Below the pieces are notes generated by a model. That model was not told where the DNA came from, ran no database searches, and worked only from the letters and a program-made list of their open reading frames with translations. From Sulfurimonas sp. (lineage in GTDB: Bacteria; Campylobacterota; Campylobacteria; Campylobacterales; Sulfurimonadaceae): a stretch of 64,000 nt of DNA. Each line of letters begins with the position of its first letter. The first letter of the stretch is position 1. The translations under genes were made by a program, and so were the position numbers. Of this stretch, positions 44,816-52,936 are shown piece after piece. The DNA lies in NCBI GenBank assembly GCA_021732045.1, contig JAKFWK010000002.1, positions 1 to 64,000 on the forward strand, in the 5' to 3' direction.

Positions 44816-46608
44816 AAATTAGCGGTATAAAAATGTCCATACTTTTTATGTTTATAAGTGGGGTTTTGCAGATGGATTTAGTAAAGCTTAATTGGAATTA
44901 TTTTACAACTATTCAAGTCATTCACGCCATAGGTGCCATAATAATAACTACCTTTTTGCTTATTCCACTTGTTTATAGACATATTCGTTATTGGGGAAGT
45001 ATAAGAAGAGCTGGATTTGTTGATGGTGTTGTTTTGGCGATCTCTCTTTTTTTAATTACTATTAGTGGAGTTTATCTCTTTTTGGTTGGTAACCGTGGAG
45101 GAGATTTTTTGGGCACATACTCTTTTTATGTACATCTTTATGGCTCATTTGTGTTATTAGCACTTCTTTTTTATCACATAAACTTACAGCGTGCAAAACT
45201 ACAACTATTTACACTATTTTTTGCACTGTCTCTATTTGTTCCGGCACCAACTTACGCACAAGATAAACTCTCTTTGCTTAAAGTCAATGGAAGTCACAGC
45301 GAAGATTGGACAAACTCAACAAAGTGCAAATCATGCCACAATGAAATTTTTAACCAATGGGCAGACTCAAATCATAATCACATGGCAGGTTCAAATCCAT
45401 ACTATATGGCCATGGAAACTTTAGCAGGAGAGGATCAGGGAGTAGAGTTTAGAAAATGGTGTATGGGCTGTCATAATCCAAGTGGACTAACGACTGGGCT
45501 TGAAAAGTCAACTCATGCAATGGATGGCAATGTTCTTCGTAGTGAGCTGTTTCTGGGTGGTGCACAGTCGCTTAAAAATGATTTTGCTTCTCATGGGAAT
45601 TTTAGATTAGAAGAGGGCGTCTCATGTGTGGCGTGTCATAGAATAACCGATGCAAATAGCACTGGAAATGGCTCATACTCAGTAGATTTAAAGAACCGAA
45701 AAAGATATGTCATGGAAGATAGCAAGTCTGATATTGGGCGATGGTTTGGGGAGAAGTTTATTAACTCAAAACCAAAAGAGCATAAAGACAGTTACTCAAA
45801 TCCACTCTACAAACAGAGCAGATACTGTGCTTCATGTCACAATGAGTTTCATCCAAAAACAGCCATTAAGATTGTATCAACCTATGAGCAGTGGGAAAAA
45901 TCATCGTTTAACAATCCAAAAGATAAAACCAAACACAAAAGCTGTATAGACTGCCACATGAGCAACCTAAAAGATGGTAAGTTTTCGCCACTAAAAGGAG
46001 CTTCAACGGATGGCGGAGTAGTAAAAAATAGTGTAAAAACTCACTATTTTGCAGGCTCAAATCACTTCTTGATAGGACTTAAAAATAAAACAGCAGAAGC
46101 ACAAACTCTGCAACTTCTAAAAACTTCTGCAAAAATGGATGTTGATGTTAAAGATGGGAAATTGATTGTTGGTATTAAAAATGTTGGAGCAGGGCACAAC
46201 TTACCAACTGGAGTTGCAGATTTGAGAGAGTTGTGGCTTGATATAACTCTAAGAGATGCAGATGGTAAAGTTGTGCTCTCTAGTGGAAAATTAAAGAGTG
46301 ATGGAAATATTGAAGATAATTCTAGAATCTTTATGAAAGTTTTTGGTGACGATGAAAATAAGCCAGTTGGGCTTATGTTTTGGAGATATACAAAACTCTT
46401 AAGTGATACAACAATCCCAGCCGGAGAGAGACGAGTAGAGAGTTATAATATAAAAACAGAGCTAAAATACCCTCTAAAAGTAACAGTAAAATTAAATTTT
46501 AGAATCTATCCGCAATGGGTGAGTGATGTGGTTAAAAAGATGTATCCTCAACTTCCAAACCCACTTGTTGTGGAGTTACAGAAAATAGAGAGAGTCTTAA
46601 GCAGGTGA
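44812..46608 (+). CDS. membrane b-type / pentaheme c-type cytochrome fusion
   Basis: 598 residues. Five hydrophobic segments (about 5-25, 30-52, 72-93, 104-122, 130-148) include histidines 38, 57, 108 and 122 that could bind heme b; the fifth ends in TYAQ like a signal cleavage site. Then come five c-heme sites: CKSCH 172, CMGCH 217, CVACH 272, CASCH 339, CIDCH 378, as in the cytochrome c554-like group, and a beta-rich C-terminal region from about 430. Inference: it moves electrons from the quinone pool across the membrane to the peroxidase-like partner. It overlaps both neighbours by 4 bp. Confidence 0.75.
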   Translation: MKISGIKMSILFMFISGVLQMDLVKLNWNYFTTIQVIHAIGAIIITTFLLIPLVYRHIRYWGSIRRAGFVDGVVLAISLFLITISGVYLFLVGNRGGDFLGTYSFYVHLYGSFVLLALLFYHINLQRAKLQLFTLFFALSLFVPAPTYAQDKLSLLKVNGSHSEDWTNSTKCKSCHNEIFNQWADSNHNHMAGSNPYYMAMETLAGEDQGVEFRKWCMGCHNPSGLTTGLEKSTHAMDGNVLRSELFLGGAQSLKNDFASHGNFRLEEGVSCVACHRITDANSTGNGSYSVDLKNRKRYVMEDSKSDIGRWFGEKFINSKPKEHKDSYSNPLYKQSRYCASCHNEFHPKTAIKIVSTYEQWEKSSFNNPKDKTKHKSCIDCHMSNLKDGKFSPLKGASTDGGVVKNSVKTHYFAGSNHFLIGLKNKTAEAQTLQLLKTSAKMDVDVKDGKLIVGIKNVGAGHNLPTGVADLRELWLDITLRDADGKVVLSSGKLKSDGNIEDNSRIFMKVFGDDENKPVGLMFWRYTKLLSDTTIPAGERRVESYNIKTELKYPLKVTVKLNFRIYPQWVSDVVKKMYPQLPNPLVVELQKIERVLSR

Positions 46609-46982
46609 TAAAAATCCTATTTATCTCTCTCTTTTTCTCTTCACTCTTGTTCTCTGATTATATAAAATGGCAAAACAGTTATGAAGAGACTCTGCTGAGA
46701 GCCAAAGCACAGAATAAAGATATACTGCTTCTTATACTAAAAGATAATTCTGAAAATTCCAAGAAGATACTGGTTGATATTTTTGCAAAAGAAGAGATTA
46801 TAAGAGTTGTAAATAAAAAATATATTCCCGTAGCAGTTTTCTTTGAAAATAAAAATAGTTATCCAATAGAGCTTTTTTACACGCAAATCTTTCCAGCACT
46901 TTTTTTCATATCAAGCAAAGATGAGTTATATCTAAATGAGCCAATATTTGATAATTTTAGCTGGAGTCAGTATAAAGAGTGA
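46605..46982 (+). CDS. thioredoxin-fold periplasmic protein lacking CxxC
   Basis: 125 residues with a signal peptide (1-17, FFSSLLFS) and a thioredoxin_7/DUF255-like body (YEETLLRAKAQNKDILLLIL, NKKYIPVAVFF, FPALFFISSKDE). The position of the redox CxxC reads DNSENSKK, so there is no redox pair; no cysteines are seen in the mature part. The GTG start overlaps the multiheme gene stop (GTGA). A chaperone-like role in assembling the cytochromes is possible. Confidence 0.65.
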   Translation: MIKILFISLFFSSLLFSDYIKWQNSYEETLLRAKAQNKDILLLILKDNSENSKKILVDIFAKEEIIRVVNKKYIPVAVFFENKNSYPIELFYTQIFPALFFISSKDELYLNEPIFDNFSWSQYKE

Positions 46983-47024
46983 TAATATGATAAAATTCGC
47001 TACAAAATAAAAAAGTAGGTAAAA

Positions 47025-48356
47025 ATGTCATTTGAAAAATTAGGAGTTATAAAACAACTTCTCAAATCTATAAAAGATTTAGGCTATGAAAAACCTACAA
47101 CTATTCAAAAAAGAGCCATTCCTCTAGTTTTGGCAAAGAGCGATGTTTTTGCAACTGCTCAAACCGGAACTGGTAAAACCGCTGCATTCGGACTTCCTAT
47201 GCTTCAGCGACTTAGAAAAACAACTGCAGATGAGAGCAGGGCAATAAGAGGTCTTATACTTGCGCCAACTCGCGAACTCTCTATTCAGATTTATGAAGAT
47301 TTGCAAAATTATGCTAAAGGAATGGATCTTGATATTTCAGTTTTGGTGGGTGGCAAAGATATAGAGACCCAGCAAAAATTACTCAAAAAAGGGGTTGATA
47401 TTATTATCGGAACTCCTGGAAGAGTTATGGAGCTGGTGAGTAAGGGCGTTAGCTTGGCTAGCATAGAGATTTTTGTGTTAGATGAAGCTGACAGAATGCT
47501 GGATATGGGCTTTGCCAAAGATATAAGAGTTATCCACCCACTTCTACCAAAAAGACATCAAACACTACTTTTTTCAGCTACTTCTAGTGATAAGGTGAGA
47601 AAATTATCAAAATTGCTTCTGACAAAGCCAGATTTTGTAGAAGTCTCTAAAAAGAATTCAACCGTTGAGACAATAAATCAAGTTGCGTATTTAGTGGATA
47701 CAGACAAAAAAGCGGCGCTTTTGGCATATATAATCGGCTCAAGAAACTTTAGACAAGTTTTAGTCTTCACAAAAACAAAAGCAAGTGCTGATTCGCTGAT
47801 AGCAGAGCTTAAAAACGATGGATTAAAGTGTGGCGTTATCCACGGAGATAAAACTCAAGCGCATAGACTTAAAACTCTAAATGAGTTTAAAGAGGGAAAA
47901 ATAAAAGTTTTAGTAGCTACTGATATAGCCTCAAGAGGGCTAGATATCGAAGATCTACCATTTGTTATAAACTACGAGTTGCCATCAATTCCAGAGGATT
48001 ATGTCCATAGGGTTGGGCGAACCGGGCGTGCAGGTAAAGATGGCATAGCTATTTCACTGCTTGATATATATGATGTTTTTGATATAAAGGCAGTGGAGAA
48101 GCTTATAGGAAAGAAGATTCAAAAAGAGGTTGTTGAGGGCTTTGAGCCAGATAAGTCTGTACGAAGAAAAGATCAAGATGAAGTAAAAATAAAAAGTGAG
48201 TATAAGTCAGCTGAAAAAAAGCAGAGCTCAAAAAAATATAGCACTAAAAAGTCAACCTTTAAAAAATTAGATTCAAAAAAGGTAGGTACAAAGAAGCCAG
48301 CAGAGGCTAAAAAAGCACCAGCGTCAAAAAAAAGAAAAACAACAAAGCGTGATTAG
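47025..48356 (+). CDS. DEAD-box RNA helicase (RhlE-like)
   Basis: 443 residues with all helicase motifs in order: Q motif (YEKPTTIQKRAIP), ATAQTGTGKTAAF, APTREL, GTPGR, VLDEADRML, FSATSS, TDIASRGLDI and HRVGRTGRAGKDG. A Lys/Ser/Thr-rich basic tail (about 385-443) is of the kind that binds RNA non-specifically. RhlE-type helicases act in ribosome assembly and RNA decay. TAGGT precedes the ATG. Confidence 0.9.
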   Translation: MSFEKLGVIKQLLKSIKDLGYEKPTTIQKRAIPLVLAKSDVFATAQTGTGKTAAFGLPMLQRLRKTTADESRAIRGLILAPTRELSIQIYEDLQNYAKGMDLDISVLVGGKDIETQQKLLKKGVDIIIGTPGRVMELVSKGVSLASIEIFVLDEADRMLDMGFAKDIRVIHPLLPKRHQTLLFSATSSDKVRKLSKLLLTKPDFVEVSKKNSTVETINQVAYLVDTDKKAALLAYIIGSRNFRQVLVFTKTKASADSLIAELKNDGLKCGVIHGDKTQAHRLKTLNEFKEGKIKVLVATDIASRGLDIEDLPFVINYELPSIPEDYVHRVGRTGRAGKDGIAISLLDIYDVFDIKAVEKLIGKKIQKEVVEGFEPDKSVRRKDQDEVKIKSEYKSAEKKQSSKKYSTKKSTFKKLDSKKVGTKKPAEAKKAPASKKRKTTKRD

Positions 48357-48406
48357 CCACCGAGACTACGCGTTTTTGTAAAAAATGGCGTAAAAATATC
48401 TTGTAA

Positions 48407-48510
48407 TTATCGAAAAACTTGTTTTTCGTAGCTTTATGGGATCGGAAGGGACGATGAGTCCCTACCACAAAGACGGACTTGTTCGTTTTTGTGTATAACA
48501 TCAATAAACA
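48407..48510 (+). repeat. dispersed hairpin element, copy 1
   Basis: About 100 bp similar to 59687-59790. Hairpin one: CGAAAAA (48411-48417) with TTTTTCG (48422-48428). Hairpin three: CACAAAGACG (48466-48475) with CGTTTTTGTG (48484-48493), 10 pairs with one G-T, loop GACTTGTT. Between them lie TAGCTTTA and GAGTCCCT. It fills the gap between the helicase gene and the CopD-like gene; the gap has no other recognised content. Confidence 0.7.
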
Positions 48511-48521
48511 TAGGAGTTCAA

Positions 48522-48965
48522 ATGGAAGTAATCTATCCATACGCAAATATAATACACCTCATTTTGGCAATAATTTTCTTAGGTTATGTTTTTACTGACT
48601 TAGTTATAATCTCAGCATTAAAAGGTAAATTTGGTAAAGAAAATGATAAGAAGATAGAGCAAACACTGGGAGCTAAAAGCTTTAAAATTTTCCCAATTGC
48701 GCTTCTTTTTATAGTTTTAAGTGGTGGTATGATGATGTCAAAATACATAAACTCTACTGCAGGATTTTTCGAGACTGATTTGCAAAAAATATTAGTCGTA
48801 AAAATTACTTTGGCATCTATAATAATTTTAGGTGTTCTTTATAATCTCTTTACAAAACTTACAGGTAGAAAAAAGATAGCTTTTATGCAAAATCACTTCC
48901 ACAAGTTAGTTATAGTTCTAGGATTTTTTATAGTTGTTTGCGCAAAAATGATGTTCGTTGCATAA
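48522..48965 (+). CDS. small membrane protein, CopD-like
   Basis: 147 residues with four membrane helices. YANIIHLILAIIFLGYVFTD at the start, a GGMMMSKY turn, LQKILVVKITLASIIILGV and HKLVIVLGFF give the small CopD-like/DUF layout, with histidines near helix ends. The ATG at 48522 has AGGAG upstream; an upstream in-frame start at 48489 would add 11 residues from the repeat element. A similar four-helix protein is encoded at 63553. Function unknown; heme or copper binding is possible. Confidence 0.6.
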   Translation: MEVIYPYANIIHLILAIIFLGYVFTDLVIISALKGKFGKENDKKIEQTLGAKSFKIFPIALLFIVLSGGMMMSKYINSTAGFFETDLQKILVVKITLASIIILGVLYNLFTKLTGRKKIAFMQNHFHKLVIVLGFFIVVCAKMMFVA

Positions 48966-48994
48966 CTAAGTATATTGATAAAATAGGTAAAATC

Positions 48995-49450
48995 CTATTT
49001 GTCAATTTGTACATATATTTTTGATAGATATGAGTTATCCACAAGAGTATCGTCAATGGCATTCGTAATAGCATATGTCAAAAGATAGTAAAGCTCATCG
49101 ATCATCTGTTTTACGCTTTCATGATTGCTTGCAGTAACTACGCAAGAGTAGATTTTTTTAGAGAAATATGTTTGTTGAAAACTTGTCAGTAGCTTATTTG
49201 CTGCTTTAATCCCATTGGAGTTGTTCACAGAATCAAGTATTATGGCACATAAATTTGGTGCAATGAGCACAAAAGAGTCGCTTTTTCGGATAGATGAAGA
49301 AAATTGTGCAAAATCAATAGGCTCAGTTGAGAATCCAATCATTACAGAGTAATTTATCCCATATCTTTTAAATCTATAGTCAAATTTATCTACCTCTTGT
49401 ATTAATATATCTTTAATTGCAGAGTTATTTCCATCTATGGTAGCTAACAT
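48995..49450 (-). CDS. unknown protein, possibly degenerate GGDEF-like
   Basis: 151 residues, not confidently recognised. The pattern of strands and helices (YSVMIGFSTEPIDFAQFSSS, SDSFVLIAPNLCAIILDSV, YSCVVTASNHESVKQMIDEL) resembles the second half of a diguanylate-cyclase fold without the GGDEF motif or metal residues, so a regulatory or binding role is possible. Its stop is 30 bp from the convergent CopD-like gene. It follows the rpsR operon but is separated from it by 124 bp and a hairpin. Confidence 0.5.
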   Translation of the reverse strand: MLATIDGNNSAIKDILIQEVDKFDYRFKRYGINYSVMIGFSTEPIDFAQFSSSIRKSDSFVLIAPNLCAIILDSVNNSNGIKAANKLLTSFQQTYFSKKIYSCVVTASNHESVKQMIDELYYLLTYAITNAIDDTLVDNSYLSKIYVQIDK

Positions 49451-49545
49451 TTTAAAGCCTTTTTTGTTTATATTATATCAGGATAATTTTTATGAATAAA
49501 AGTTTAGGATTATTTTTTTTAAAACAGTGGAATATAAAAGAAGTA

Positions 49546-49567
49546 TAAAGCCCAGAAAAAGGCTTTA
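49546..49567 (-). terminator. hairpin after rpsR
   Basis: TAAAGCC (49546-49552) pairs with GGCTTTA (49561-49567), 8 bp past the rpsR stop on the minus strand. There is no clear T-run after it. Confidence 0.5.
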
Positions 49568-49574
49568 TAGCAAT

Positions 49575-49838
49575 CTATCTTAAGTTTTCGAAAGGCGCAG
49601 TTACTACTGCTTTTCTTGTTACAGTATATGGAACCAATGCAACAGCACGAGCTCTCTTTATAACTGTAGATATCATATCTTGGTGGCGTTTACAGTTTCC
49701 TGTTAAACGACGAGGCATAATTTTATATTTTTCTGAAAGAGAGAAGCGAAGAGCCCCAATATCTTTATAATCCATAAAATCAACTTTTGCTTCACAATAT
49801 TTACAAAATCTTTTTTTGTATTTTCTTCTTTCTGCCAT
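49575..49838 (-). CDS. rpsR: ribosomal protein S18
   Basis: 87 residues: [20 protein letters not shown] at the N-terminus (with the Cys-Lys-Tyr-Cys pair), then [20 protein letters not shown] and [12 protein letters not shown], the full S18 signature. It forms a dimer with S6 on the 30S platform. It lies 26 bp after ssb in the conserved rpsF-ssb-rpsR operon. Confidence 0.97.
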   Translation of the reverse strand: MAERRKYKKRFCKYCEAKVDFMDYKDIGALRFSLSEKYKIMPRRLTGNCKRHQDMISTVIKRARAVALVPYTVTRKAVVTAPFENLR

Positions 49839-49864
49839 CTTATATCCTTTTTGTTATCTTGTTT

Positions 49865-50380
49865 CTAAAATGGAATCTCATCTTCATCTATGTCGATCAC
49901 TGGAATCTGACTACTGCTTGGCATCTGCTGAGCTGGCTTTTGATAGCTTTGAGGCTGTTGCTTATAGCTCGGTTGTTGATAAGCTGGTTCAGTGCGAGAC
50001 TGACCTTGTGGTGCCTGACTTTGAGGTGCATCATAATCATTTTGACTATGACTATCACTTTTTGAATCAAGCATCTGCATAGTTTCAACAACTACAGAGT
50101 GTTTTGAGCGTTTTTGTCCATTTTGATCAACCCATTGATCAAAGTTAAGTCTACCTTCGACTAGGATTTTACTCCCTTTTCTTAGGTATTGATTAGCAAT
50201 TTCTGCACTTCTTGCAAAAAATGTAATATCTATAAAACAGACTTCCTCTTTTTTCTCACCATTTGCGGTGAATTTTCTTGTAGTAGCAAGAGCAGTGTTG
50301 GCAATTGCCATCCCGCCTTGAGAGTATTTAAGTTCTATTTCTCTAGTTAAGTTTCCAACCAAAATAACTTTGTTATACAT
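49865..50380 (-). CDS. ssb: single-stranded DNA-binding protein
   Basis: 171 residues: the OB-fold domain (1-105) opens with MYNKVILVGNLTREIEL and has FIDITFFARSAEIANQYL; then a Gln/Ser/Pro-rich linker, and the acidic tip VIDIDEDEIPF, which recruits partner proteins. All parts of a functional SSB are present. It sits between rpsF and rpsR as in many bacteria. Confidence 0.96.
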   Translation of the reverse strand: MYNKVILVGNLTREIELKYSQGGMAIANTALATTRKFTANGEKKEEVCFIDITFFARSAEIANQYLRKGSKILVEGRLNFDQWVDQNGQKRSKHSVVVETMQMLDSKSDSHSQNDYDAPQSQAPQGQSRTEPAYQQPSYKQQPQSYQKPAQQMPSSSQIPVIDIDEDEIPF

Positions 50381-50413
50381 GAGTATTCCTTATCTGTTTA
50401 GGCTATTTGCCAA

Positions 50414-50836
50414 TTACTCTGCTGCTGCTTCAGTTGTTTCTTCTGCTGCTGCATTAGTTGCAACTTCTGCTTCTGCTTCAGTTGAAGTTGGTGATCCAGC
50501 TCTTTTGATAGCTTTTTGCACTAACTGTTTCCAAGCAACTATTTCACGATTTGTGTCATACTTGATTGTTATGAAACGGAGTAAATTTTCGTTGATACGA
50601 AAACGACGCTCAATTTCAGAAATTGCCGAAGAAGCTATAGTGTAATAAATTACATAATAAAAACCTCTTTCATTTCTATCTATAGGATAAGCTAATTTTC
50701 TCATTCCCATAGAGTCTGTTGTTGCTATTTCTCCGCCATTTGAAGTTATAATTTCTTCAATTACTTTAATGTTAGCTTGAATCTCTTCTGCTGTTAGTGT
50801 TGGTTTTACGACTACTAAGTTTTCGTAATGTCTCAT
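50414..50836 (-). CDS. rpsF: ribosomal protein S6
   Basis: 140 residues. MRHYENLVVVKPTLTAEEIQ, GMRKLAYPIDRNERGFYYV and ENLLRFITIKY are the S6 core; an Ala/Glu/Thr-rich tail of about 30 residues follows. First gene of the rpsF-ssb-rpsR operon, with GGGAG upstream of the ATG. Confidence 0.96.
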   Translation of the reverse strand: MRHYENLVVVKPTLTAEEIQANIKVIEEIITSNGGEIATTDSMGMRKLAYPIDRNERGFYYVIYYTIASSAISEIERRFRINENLLRFITIKYDTNREIVAWKQLVQKAIKRAGSPTSTEAEAEVATNAAAEETTEAAAE

Positions 50837-50967
50837 AGAGTGAATCTCCCTTTGGTATTTCGCCTAAGTCGGCTTTTGTTTCCCTTTCGGATGTAGTATA
50901 TATCGAGAGTTTTCGATACAAAGAGAAAGGAACGCGGAATTATACATAAACAATACTTAAAAAAACA
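50837..50967 (-). promoter_or_regulatory. rpsF promoter and structured leader
   Basis: On the minus strand TATAAT (50944-50939) gives a likely start near 50932, hence a leader of about 95 nt. The leader has ATCGA...TCGAT and GCC...GGC stem-loops and two CCGA segments. S6:S18 autoregulatory leaders in other bacteria bind through a CCG-containing element, so the same is suspected here. The -35 region is weak. Confidence 0.45.
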
Positions 50968-51052
50968 ATAGTATAATACTCCCTTATATAAAACGAGATG
51001 TCCATAGAATAGTGTTTTTTGGGCAAAATAGTAATATTTTTTTGGAGAGTTT

Positions 51053-52150
51053 ATGGCAAAAAGAAGAAGTAGAAGTTCTGGTAAAAATTCAAATAGTTTA
51101 AAATATATAGTTATAGCACTGATTTTTATTGCAACTGTGCTTTTTTCACTTTTGGGGGGCTACTATTTTGGATATAGTGAAGCAAAAGATGATATGGCTC
51201 AAAAAGAGAAAGTAAGATTGGAGATGTTAGAAAAACTTGAAAACGCGAGTATTGGAAAAGATAAAACAACTGATGAGCTCTTAAAAAAAAACGAACCAAC
51301 AGTAGAGCAGGAGATTGAAAAAAAAGTAGAAAAAGATGTTAATGAAAGTGTAAAAATTGCTCCTAAAGCAGAGTTGGAAAAAGAGCCAAAAAAACAAGAA
51401 CTAAAAGCTGAAATCAAGACAGCACTAAAAACTATAGATTCTTCGCACGAGTACGACCCATCAACTCTGCCGCAACCTCCAAAGAGAGGTGTGCGTGCAT
51501 CATCAGAAAAACCAAAATTAGCAATTATTATTGATGATGTTAGTATAAAATCACATGTAAGCGCAGTACATGGGCTAAATCTTCCCATCACAATGTCATT
51601 TCTTCCACCAAGTGAAAATGGACCAAAATCAAATATTCTGGCACAAAATGAGAAGTTTTATATGGTGCATCTGCCAATGGAAGCTCAAAATTTCACAAAG
51701 GAGGAGCCGTTTACTTTGAGGGTAAGCGACTCTCAAAGTGAGATATCCCAAAGAGTAAGAGCAATAAAAGAGCTTTTTCCAAGAGTGCATTACATAAATA
51801 ATCATACCGGCAGCAAGTTTACATCAGATGAAGCATCTGTAAACAGACTTATATATGCGCTTGATAAAGAGAATATAAATTTTATAGATAGTAGAACAGT
51901 GGCTTCAACAAAGATTCAAAAAGTTATGGAGAGCTACGGTAAAAAATATGTTGGTAGAGACATATTTTTGGACCATCAAGCTGACAAAGGATATGTAAAA
52001 TCTCAAATTAAAAAAGCTGTTGAGATGGCAAAACTACATGGCAACGCTATAGCGATTGGACATCCTCATGAAAATACAATCTTGGCGATTAGTGAATCTA
52101 AGGAACTTTTAAAGAGTGTTGAGCTGGTTTTTGTAGATAAGATATACTAG
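51053..52150 (+). CDS. divergent polysaccharide deacetylase-family protein (YibQ-like)
   Basis: 365 residues. One N-terminal membrane helix (about 18-42), a charged Lys/Glu linker (about 50-140), then a divergent NodB-type domain (about 160-365): LAIIIDDVSIKSHV, MSFLPPSENGP, VHLPMEAQNF, YINNHTGSKFTSDEASV, FIDSRTVAST and AIGHPHENTI. Family role is unclear; sugar deacetylation in the envelope is assumed from the fold. GGAG precedes the ATG, and dprA starts at the next base after its stop. Confidence 0.8.
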   Translation: MAKRRSRSSGKNSNSLKYIVIALIFIATVLFSLLGGYYFGYSEAKDDMAQKEKVRLEMLEKLENASIGKDKTTDELLKKNEPTVEQEIEKKVEKDVNESVKIAPKAELEKEPKKQELKAEIKTALKTIDSSHEYDPSTLPQPPKRGVRASSEKPKLAIIIDDVSIKSHVSAVHGLNLPITMSFLPPSENGPKSNILAQNEKFYMVHLPMEAQNFTKEEPFTLRVSDSQSEISQRVRAIKELFPRVHYINNHTGSKFTSDEASVNRLIYALDKENINFIDSRTVASTKIQKVMESYGKKYVGRDIFLDHQADKGYVKSQIKKAVEMAKLHGNAIAIGHPHENTILAISESKELLKSVELVFVDKIY

Positions 52151-52936
52151 ATGAGTGTTATTCGAGATAAAATCACAGAGCTCTTATCTATGAAAAGCTA
52201 TCCTGAAAAACTTTTTTACGATGGAAATCTTGAACTTCTAAAAAGAACAAAAATTTCTATAGTTGGCAGTAGAAAGCCAACACAATACTCTCGTACTCAA
52301 ATCCAAAAACTCTCATCTTTACTCTCAAAAAATGGAGTTTGTATCGTTAGTGGCGGAGCCATGGGTGTGGATGCACTCTCGCACAGTGGGGCCGGAGCAT
52401 CAAATACTATAGCTGTTTTGCCTTGCGGTATTGATGTGAGATACCCTGCTATAAATAAAAATCTTTTAGAAGATATTGCTAAAGATGGACTGTTGCTTAG
52501 CCAATTTGATGCTGGTTTTAAAGCAACGCCATGGAGTTTTGTTGTTAGAAATGAGCTAGTAGTGGCACTTGGTGATGCTTTAGTTGTCGGTGAAGCAGAT
52601 ATAGATAGCGGAACCATGAGAAGCGTTGAGTTTGCACTAAAGATGAAAAAAGAGATTTTTGTACTTCCACAGCGACTAGGTGAGAGTGAAGGAACAAATA
52701 AACTGCTAAAAGATGGCAAAGCAAAAGCTATCTATGATATGGATGAGTTTGTAGCAATGTTTAGCACTACTTTAAAAGGTAAAAACAGTTCGATTGTTGA
52801 GGATGATTTTCTTCTCTATTGCAGCAAAAACCCAACTTATGAAGAGGCTATGAAAAAGTATCAAAATAGAGTTTTTGAGGCAGAGCTTAACGGAGAGATA
52901 AAAGTGGTTAACGGAGTTGTTATAAGATTAACATAG
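52151..52936 (+). CDS. dprA: DNA-processing protein DprA
   Basis: 261 residues with the Rossmann-like DprA core: VGSRKPTQYSRTQIQKL, IVSGGAMGVDALSHSGA, AVLPCGIDVRYP and VVGEADIDSGTM. It loads RecA on incoming single-stranded DNA in natural transformation. It is shorter than many DprA proteins: the N-terminal SAM-like domain is missing, and a C-terminal winged helix is small. The last 17 bp overlap queA on the other strand. Confidence 0.9.
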   Translation: MSVIRDKITELLSMKSYPEKLFYDGNLELLKRTKISIVGSRKPTQYSRTQIQKLSSLLSKNGVCIVSGGAMGVDALSHSGAGASNTIAVLPCGIDVRYPAINKNLLEDIAKDGLLLSQFDAGFKATPWSFVVRNELVVALGDALVVGEADIDSGTMRSVEFALKMKKEIFVLPQRLGESEGTNKLLKDGKAKAIYDMDEFVAMFSTTLKGKNSSIVEDDFLLYCSKNPTYEEAMKKYQNRVFEAELNGEIKVVNGVVIRLT

